64,000 bases of DNA, from assembly GCA_963709325.1 (NCBI GenBank), contig CAVPVV010000004.1, positions 1 to 64,000 on the forward strand, in the 5' to 3' direction. The notes beneath the pieces are model-generated. The model worked only from the letters and a program-made list of their open reading frames with translations, had not been told where the DNA came from and did not search any database. Within the stretch, counting starts at the first letter, position 1; each line of letters begins with the position of its first letter. The position numbers and the translations under genes are program-made. Shown piece after piece: positions 57,411-64,000 of the stretch. Origin of the DNA: VFZN01 sp963709325 (GTDB lineage Bacteria > Acidobacteriota > Vicinamibacteria > Vicinamibacterales > UBA2999).

Positions 57411-58369
57411 GTGCACATCGTAGTCGCTGACGACCTGCCGGCCTCCGCACTCGACCTGCTTCGCAATGAAGGGTGGTCGATCGATGCGCGATCGGGCCGA
57501 GCGCCTGAACAACTCAAGGCCGATCTCACCAACGCCGACGCGCTCGTCGTCCGCAGCGCCACGAAAGTCACGCGCGGAGATCATCGGCGCGGCGCCGAAG
57601 TTGCGGGCAATCGCCCGCGCCGGCACCGGGGTGGACAACGTGCACGTCGAGAGCGCGACGGCGCGGGGCATCGTCGTAATGAACGCGCCGGGTGCCAACA
57701 GCATTTCGGTCGCGGAACTCGCGATGGCGCAGATCCTGGCGCTGGCACGGAAGCTGCCCGCCGCCGACGCGTCGATGAAGCAGGGCCTGTGGGACAAGAA
57801 GAGCTTCGTGGGCGAAGAAGTGCGCGGCAAGGTGCTTGGCCTGGCCGGCATCGGCCGGATCGGGCTGGCGGTGGCCCGCCGCGCGCGGGCGTTCGAGATG
57901 ACCGTGATCGCGCACGATCCGTTTGTGTCCGCGGAAACGGCGGCGGAATTCGGCGTCGAGATGGTGTCGCTGGACGATCTCTGCGCGCGTGCCGACTACC
58001 TGTCACTCCACATGCCGTCGACGCCGGAGACGAAGCGGCACGTTCAATGCCGAGCGGTTCGCGAAGTGCAAGAAGGGATTGCGCCTGGTGAACACATCGC
58101 GAGGCGATCTGATCGATGAGGCGGCGCTGGTCGCGGCCATCCAGAGCGGGCACATCGGCGGCGCGGCCATCGACGTGTACGACGCCGAGCCGACCAAAGA
58201 CCAGACGCTGCAGAAGCTGCCGCAGGTGGTCGCGACCCCGCACATCGCGGCGTCCACACGCGAAGGTCAGGAGCTGGTCGGCGTCGAGACTGCCGCGACG
58301 TTGCGGGATTACCTGAAGAACGGGGTGATTCGGAACTCGGTAAACTTTCCGCCCAGCGGAAAGGCCTGA
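57411..58369 (+). pseudogene. Short D-3-phosphoglycerate dehydrogenase-like enzyme, two frameshifts
   Basis: GTG at 57411 with CGGAG upstream; repaired length about 319 residues. D-2-hydroxyacid dehydrogenase fold: RAGTGVDNVHVESATARGIV, NAD motif GLAGIGRIGLAVARR, catalytic Arg in NTSRGDLIDE, His in TPHIAASTREGQ. It is the short form without the SerA C-terminal ACT domain, so SerA or a related 2-hydroxyacid dehydrogenase. Frames break near 57572 (between KVT and AEIIGA) and 58042 (between ETKRH and FNAERF), each by one extra base. Likely intact in the organism. Confidence 0.8.
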
Positions 58370-58397
58370 TTCAGGCGACGGCGTGAGCCTCGAGCAC

Positions 58398-58939
58398 TCA
58401 GCGCAGACGCAGCGTGCGCTCGCCGCCGGTGTCGTCCCGCAGCGTGACGCTCGAGTCGTCCACCTCGGCGACGACAAAGCCGCCCGGGAGCGTGTCGCCC
58501 CGCTTTACGAACAGCAGCGAGCGTCCGTCGTTCACCATTGCGGTGAACTCAGGACCGTCAGGTCCCTCGGTGCTGGCCATTCCAGTGAGCCGAAACTGCG
58601 ACCCCGGGCGCGGAGGTTCGGGTTCCTCGGCCGGTTCGGCAGCGGGCTGGACCTTTGCCCCGTCGGAAGCGCCGCGGGCCGCGGGAGCGGCCGAAGGACG
58701 CGCGCCGAAGACGAAGGGATTTCTGGACGGATGCGGCGCCTTGGGTTGCCGTTCGAGCTTCAGCCGGAGCTGTTCGGTGAACATTGCGGCGGAGGGGCCT
58801 TGCCGACGCCGAGCGGACGCGGGCCAGCCGAGCTCCGGCCCTGCTGAGTGTCGGGCGTCGCGGCGGGCATGCGGCTGCCGACGGCCCATCCCAGACCGAG
58901 GCCGAGCACGCCGACCAGCGCCGCGGTTCTCAGCTGCAT
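58398..58939 (-). pseudogene. Small secreted Pro-rich protein with GspC/PilP-like end, one frameshift
   Basis: Starts MQLRTAALVGVLGLGLGWAV at 58939 with one N-terminal membrane or signal helix, then a Pro/Ala-rich linker, and ends in a short beta module (FVKRGDTLPGGFVVAEVDDS, SVTLRDDTGGERTLRLR) like the homology-region domains of GspC/PilP. The two parts are in different frames, joined near 58790. Possibly a secretion or pilus accessory protein; this rests on resemblance only. Opposite strand to its neighbours. Confidence 0.5.
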
Positions 58940-58991
58940 GCCGCCCATTCTATCCACCTATCGTCCAATCAGGGGAGCTCCTGAAGGGTTC

Positions 58992-59796
58992 GTGGTAGAC
59001 TTCGCTGTGCCGGTCAGTCTGCCGTTCAAACTGACTGAATCCTCGGTAGTCGCGATCATCCCGGCGCGATACCAGTCGACCCGCCTCCCCGCCAAAATCC
59101 TCGCCGACATCGCCGGACGACCGATGATCGAGCACGTCTACCGGCGCGCAGCCGCGGCCGCGGCTGGTCGACGCCGTGATCGTCGCGACCGACGACGAGC
59201 GCATCGCTCGAGCGGTCGCAAGGATTCGGCGGCACGGCCTGGATGACGCGCGCCGACCACCACAGCGGGACCGATCGGCTGGCCGAGGTGGCCGCCGCGC
59301 TGCCCTGCCGACATCGTCGTCAACGTGCAGGGCGACGAGCCGTTGCTCGATCCGGCGCGTCATCGATGCGGTCGTCGCGCCGCTCGTCGCCGATCCGCTG
59401 CTGGAGATGGCCACCGCCTGCCGCCCGCTTCGCGAACGCCGCCGAGTTCACCAACCCGAATGTCGGTGAAGGTGGTGCGCGACGAGGCCGCGGCCGCGCT
59501 CTCTACTTCTCCGCGCGCCGATGCCGTGGCCGCACGCGACGCCGGACCTGCGCGCCGCCGGCGGCCCGAGTCCACATCGGGCTCTACGCCTACCGCCGCG
59601 ACGACGCTGCTGCGCCTGGCCGCGCTTGCCGCCCGCGGACGCTCGAGCGCCTCGAGGCGCTCGAGCAGCTCCGCGCGCTCGACGCACGGCATCGGCATTC
59701 ACGTCGTGGAGACCGACTACGACTCGCTCGGCGTCGACACCGCCGAGGACCTCGAACGGGTCCGGCAGCGGATGCTGGCCGGCGACGAGGATTTGA
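58992..59796 (+). pseudogene. kdsB: CMP-Kdo synthetase (3-deoxy-manno-octulosonate cytidylyltransferase), many frameshifts
   Basis: Activates Kdo with CTP for lipopolysaccharide inner core. Recognisable across frames: VVAIIPARYQSTRLPAKILADIAGRPMIEHVYRRA, TDDERIARAV, TAWMTRADHHSGTDRLAEVA, VNVQGDEPLLDP, HIGLYAYRR, HVVETDYDSLGVDTAEDLER. At least ten one-base insertions lie between about 59165 and 59790, roughly one per 60 bp; protein segments between them are perfectly conserved, so this is almost certainly an intact gene with sequence errors. Start could also be GTG 59007. It lies just upstream of pyrG, which makes the CTP substrate. Confidence 0.8.
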
Positions 59797-59804
59797 GACC
59801 GACC

Positions 59805-61454
<1,650 letters not shown>

Positions 61455-61462
<8 letters not shown>

Positions 61463-62285
61463 TGCTGCCGCCGTTGCCACGGTGTCGGTCGGGTCCGGTG
61501 GCGTTCGGGCCGGGTCATCCGCTGGCCTTCGTCCTCGGCCCGTGCGTGATCGAAAGCCGCGCCCACGCCATCGACTCTGGCGCTGGAGGTCGCGGCGATC
61601 GCCGAGCGCGCACCGGCGTGCCCGGTGGTCTTCAAGGCGTCGTTCGACAAGGCGAACCGCACGTCGCTCTCGTCGTTTCGCGGCCCGGGCCTCGACGAAG
61701 GGCTGCGCGTGCTCGACGCGGTGAAGGCCCGCACCGGCCTGCCGGTGCTCACCGACATCCACGAGCCCGTCACAGGCGGCGCCGGCCGCCGAGGTCGTCG
61801 ACGTCCTGCAGATCCCGGCATTCCTCTGTCGCGCAGACCGACCTGCTGGTGGCCGCGGCGAGGACCGGCAAGCCGGTCAACGTCAAGAAGGGACAGTTCC
61901 TGGCGCCGCGGGACATGCGCCACGTCGTCGACAAGCTGCGTCGAGGCCGGCGCCGCCGGCATTCTGCTGACCGAGCGCGGCACCACGTTCGGCTACAACA
62001 ACCTGGTCGTCGACATGCGCGGCGCTGCCGATGATGCGCGAGCTCGGCTACCCGGTGGTCTTCGACGTCACCCACAGCCTGCAGCTGCCGGGCGCCGGTG
62101 ACGGCGTGACCGCCGGCCTGGCCGAGTACATCGCAGCCGCTCGCCCGGGCCGGCGTCGGCGCCGGCGTCGACGGCGTCTTCATGGAGGTCCACGAGAACC
62201 CGTCGCGGGCCAAGAGCGACGCCGCCAACGCCCTGCGCGCTCGATCTGCGTCGAGCCGCTGCTGCGCCAGCTGGCGGCGCATTGA
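61455..62285 (+). pseudogene. kdsA: Kdo-8-phosphate synthase, several frameshifts
   Basis: Condenses PEP with arabinose 5-phosphate. Start is ambiguous: ATG 61455 (MADAAAVATVSVG) followed by a frame break near 61495, or ATG 61462. Blocks across frames: FVLGPCVIESRAHAID, FKASFDKANRTSLSSFRGPG, LPVLTDIHEP, VLQIPAFLCR, KPVNVKKGQFLAPRDM, ERGTTFGYNNLVVDMR, VVFDVTHSLQLPG, HENPSRAKSDAANAL. At least eight insertions. All catalytic segments present, so probably functional in life. Confidence 0.85.
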
Positions 62286-62299
62286 TAGGATCGTGGCCG

Positions 62300-63269
62300 A
62301 TGGCTGACCTCTCGCTGGCGCGCAAAGTGCTCCAGACCGAAGCGGCGGCCGTCCTGGCGCTCGTCGAGCGGCTCGACGGCCGCTTCAGCGACGCGGTGCG
62401 CGCTGGTGCGCGACTGCCGCGGCCGCGTCATCCTCACCGGCATGGGCAAGATCGGGCATCATCTGCCGCAAGATCGCCGCGACGTTCTCGAGCACCGGAT
62501 CGCCGGCCTTCTTCCTGCATCCCGGCCGAAGCGGTGCACGGCGACCTCGGCGTGATCCAGGCCGACGACGTCGTGATCGCGATGTCGTACAGCGGCGAGA
62601 CCGAGGAGCTGACCGCGCGTGCTCGAGACCATCAAGCGTATCGGCGCGCGGCTGATCGCGATCACCGGCGATCCGCGATCGACGCTGGCCCAGGCCGCCG
62701 ACGTCGTGCTCGACTGCCAGCGTCTCGGACGAGGCCTGCCCGATGAATCTGGTGCCGACCGCGCAGCACCACCGCGGCGCTGGCGCTGGGCGACGCGCTG
62801 GCGATGACGGTGCTGGTCGAGAAGGGATTCAAGCCCGAGGACTTCGCCAACCTGCACCCCGGCGGCATGCTCGGCAAGCGCCTGATGCGCGCCGGGCAGT
62901 TGATGCACGGCGGCGACGACTGCCCCGGTCGTCGGCCGCGACGACCCGATGCGCGAGGTCATCGACGAGATTCCCGCAAGGGCCTCGGGCATGACCTGCG
63001 TCGTCGACGGCGATCGCCGGCTGATCGGCATCATCACCGACGGCGACCTGCGCCGCAAGCTGGCTGCCGGCGTCGGACTTCCGCGATCTCGTCGCCGCCG
63101 ACGTGATGAGCCGCACCCGGTGACCGTGTCGGCCGCGACACATCGCGGTCGAGGCGCTGCACCTGCTCGAGCAGCGCAAGATCACCTCGGTCGTCGTCGA
63201 TCGATGCGGACCGGCGCGTCGAGGGCGTGCGTGCACCTGCACGACCTGTGGCGGACCGAGATGGTCTGA
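62300..63269 (+). pseudogene. kdsD: Arabinose-5-phosphate isomerase (KpsF/GutQ), several frameshifts
   Basis: Makes the arabinose 5-phosphate used by KdsA. Starts MADLSLARKVLQTEAAAVLA. SIS domain with DDVVIAMSYSGETEELTA and HPGGMLGKRLMRAGQLMHGG, then two CBS domains (MREVIDEIPARASGMTCVVD, LIGIITDGDLRRKLAAGV). At least eight one-base insertions, for example near 62455, 62520, 62618 and 62730. Ends with TGA at 63267-63269. Together with kdsA and kdsB forms the Kdo pathway block. Confidence 0.85.
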
Positions 63270-63279
63270 GCGAGCGTCC

Positions 63280-64000
63280 GTGGACTGGCGACCGTACTTG
63301 CCGTTCATCTCGACGCTGCTCGCGCTGCTGATCGGCGTCGCCGTCGGCAAGGCGTGGGAGCGCTACAAGCTGCGCGACGGCCGCTGGATCGATCGCCGCA
63401 AGGCGCGCGACTCGCATCACTACGTGCTCGGCCTCAACTTCCTGGTCGCCAACCAGATCGACCTGGCGATCGAGGAGCTGAGCCAGGCGGCCCGGGTCGA
63501 CGCCGACGCGCTCGAGATCCACCTGATCCTCGGCAACGTCTACCGCGAGCGCGGCCAGGTGACGCGGGCCATCCAGGTGCACCAGGCGCTGCTCCAGCGG
63601 CAGAAGCTGACGCGCCTCGAGCACGCCTACGTGATGCTCTGCCTCGGCCTCGACTTCAAGCGCGGCGGCTTCGTCGATCGCGCGCTCGAGGCATTCAAGG
63701 AAGTGCTGCGCCTGTCGACCCGACAACCAGTACGCGCTGCTCTACCTCGAGAAGCTCTACGAGGAGCAGCACCAATGGGACGAGGCGTAGCGCATTCGCC
63801 GCCAGCTGGTCGACGCTGAGCGGCCCCGACACCCACGCCCGCAGCCAGGCGATTCTCGCCTTCATCGAGAACGCGATCGGGGTGGAAGCGCTGCAAGGCA
63901 GCATCGCACGCAGGACGCCGCGCGCCACTTCGACGCGGCGATCGACGCTCGATCCGTCCACGACCCCGGCGTACGTCAATCTCGGCGACGTCCGCCTGCT
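63280..64000 (+). pseudogene. lapB: LapB/YciM-like TPR protein, frameshifts and one TAG, truncated at window end
   Basis: GTG at 63280, eleven bases after kdsD. N-terminal membrane helix (LPFISTLLALLIGVAVGKAW) then LapB-type TPR repeats: LGLNFLVANQIDLAIEELSQ, HLILGNVYRERGQVTRAIQV, LGLDFKRGGFVDRALEAF. After 63720 one extra C shifts the frame; the expected segment DNQYALLYLEKLYEEQHQWDEAYRIRRQLV reads with TAG at the Tyr codon (near 63789), which looks like a single substitution, and further shifts occur near 63828, 63915 and 63950. LapB recruits FtsH to LpxC and scaffolds LPS assembly, fitting its place after the Kdo genes. The 3' end is off the window. Confidence 0.75.

Overview
The window reads as a high-GC Gram-negative bacterial chromosome segment, most likely Acidobacteriota (Vicinamibacteria-like). 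The clues are the Kdo/LPS gene cluster, an Mla-type lipid transport locus, two-subunit glycyl-tRNA synthetase, a cytochrome b558-type succinate dehydrogenase, and a secreted VWA protein of the kind known as 'VWFA-related Acidobacterial'. The assignment is inference from gene content; no rRNA gene is present.

Bases 1 to about 9,580 are an accessory region. It holds a truncated lipoprotein, small secreted or hypothetical proteins (including a tandem pair of TIMP/netrin-like secreted paralogues), a membrane protein, and a decayed integrative element: a cut-short VapE-type ATPase, a frameshifted AlpA-like HTH gene, two small hypotheticals and a frameshifted tyrosine integrase. The region ends at the 3' half of a tRNA-Val(CAC) gene (9580-9624). 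That is the footprint of integrase insertion into an anticodon loop, so the element lies to the left and the core chromosome to the right.

Bases 9,685 to 49,881 are core genome, almost all on the minus strand and free of frameshifts. In order along the window: a hybrid histidine kinase; small envelope proteins with mlaD-mlaF-mlaE and uvrB; VWA, DHH phosphoesterase and trans-sulfuration enzymes; an inactive-looking patatin; greA, spoU and rarA; mutL-corA-TPR; ppdK, glyS, glyQ, recO; mgtE, era, a CNNM/CorC protein, ybeY, phoH; aspS, hisS, gamma-carbonic anhydrase, dcd, ndk, pheA; and sucD-sucC. The clearest regulatory find is a complete transcription attenuator between sucD and pheA: a leader peptide with three consecutive Phe codons whose start overlaps the sucD stop, an antiterminator arm ending at the leader stop codon, and a perfect 14-bp terminator with a U-tract just before pheA. 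It should let phenylalanine supply control pheA and the collinear ndk-dcd-CA-hisS-aspS genes.

Bases 50,168 to 64,000 run mostly on the plus strand: an HD-GYP/GAF/GGDEF membrane protein, sdhC-sdhA-sdhB, malate dehydrogenase (minus), a SerA-like dehydrogenase, a small secreted protein, then kdsB-pyrG-kdsA-kdsD-lapB for Kdo and LPS assembly. From about 56.3 kb onward every gene except sdhB carries one or more frame breaks, nearly all single extra bases, while the protein sequence on both sides stays conserved. Density rises toward the window end. This looks like uncorrected sequence error near a contig end rather than pseudogenes. These genes are annotated as single interrupted loci.

Other structure includes degenerate heptad and octad tandem repeats in gene spacers, a 15-bp tandem repeat encoding a pentapeptide array in the MutL linker, a phoH gene with no ordinary start codon for its conserved N-terminus, a palindromic operator-like site at 9808-9834, and a small cluster of DnaA-box-like motifs at 57225-57259.
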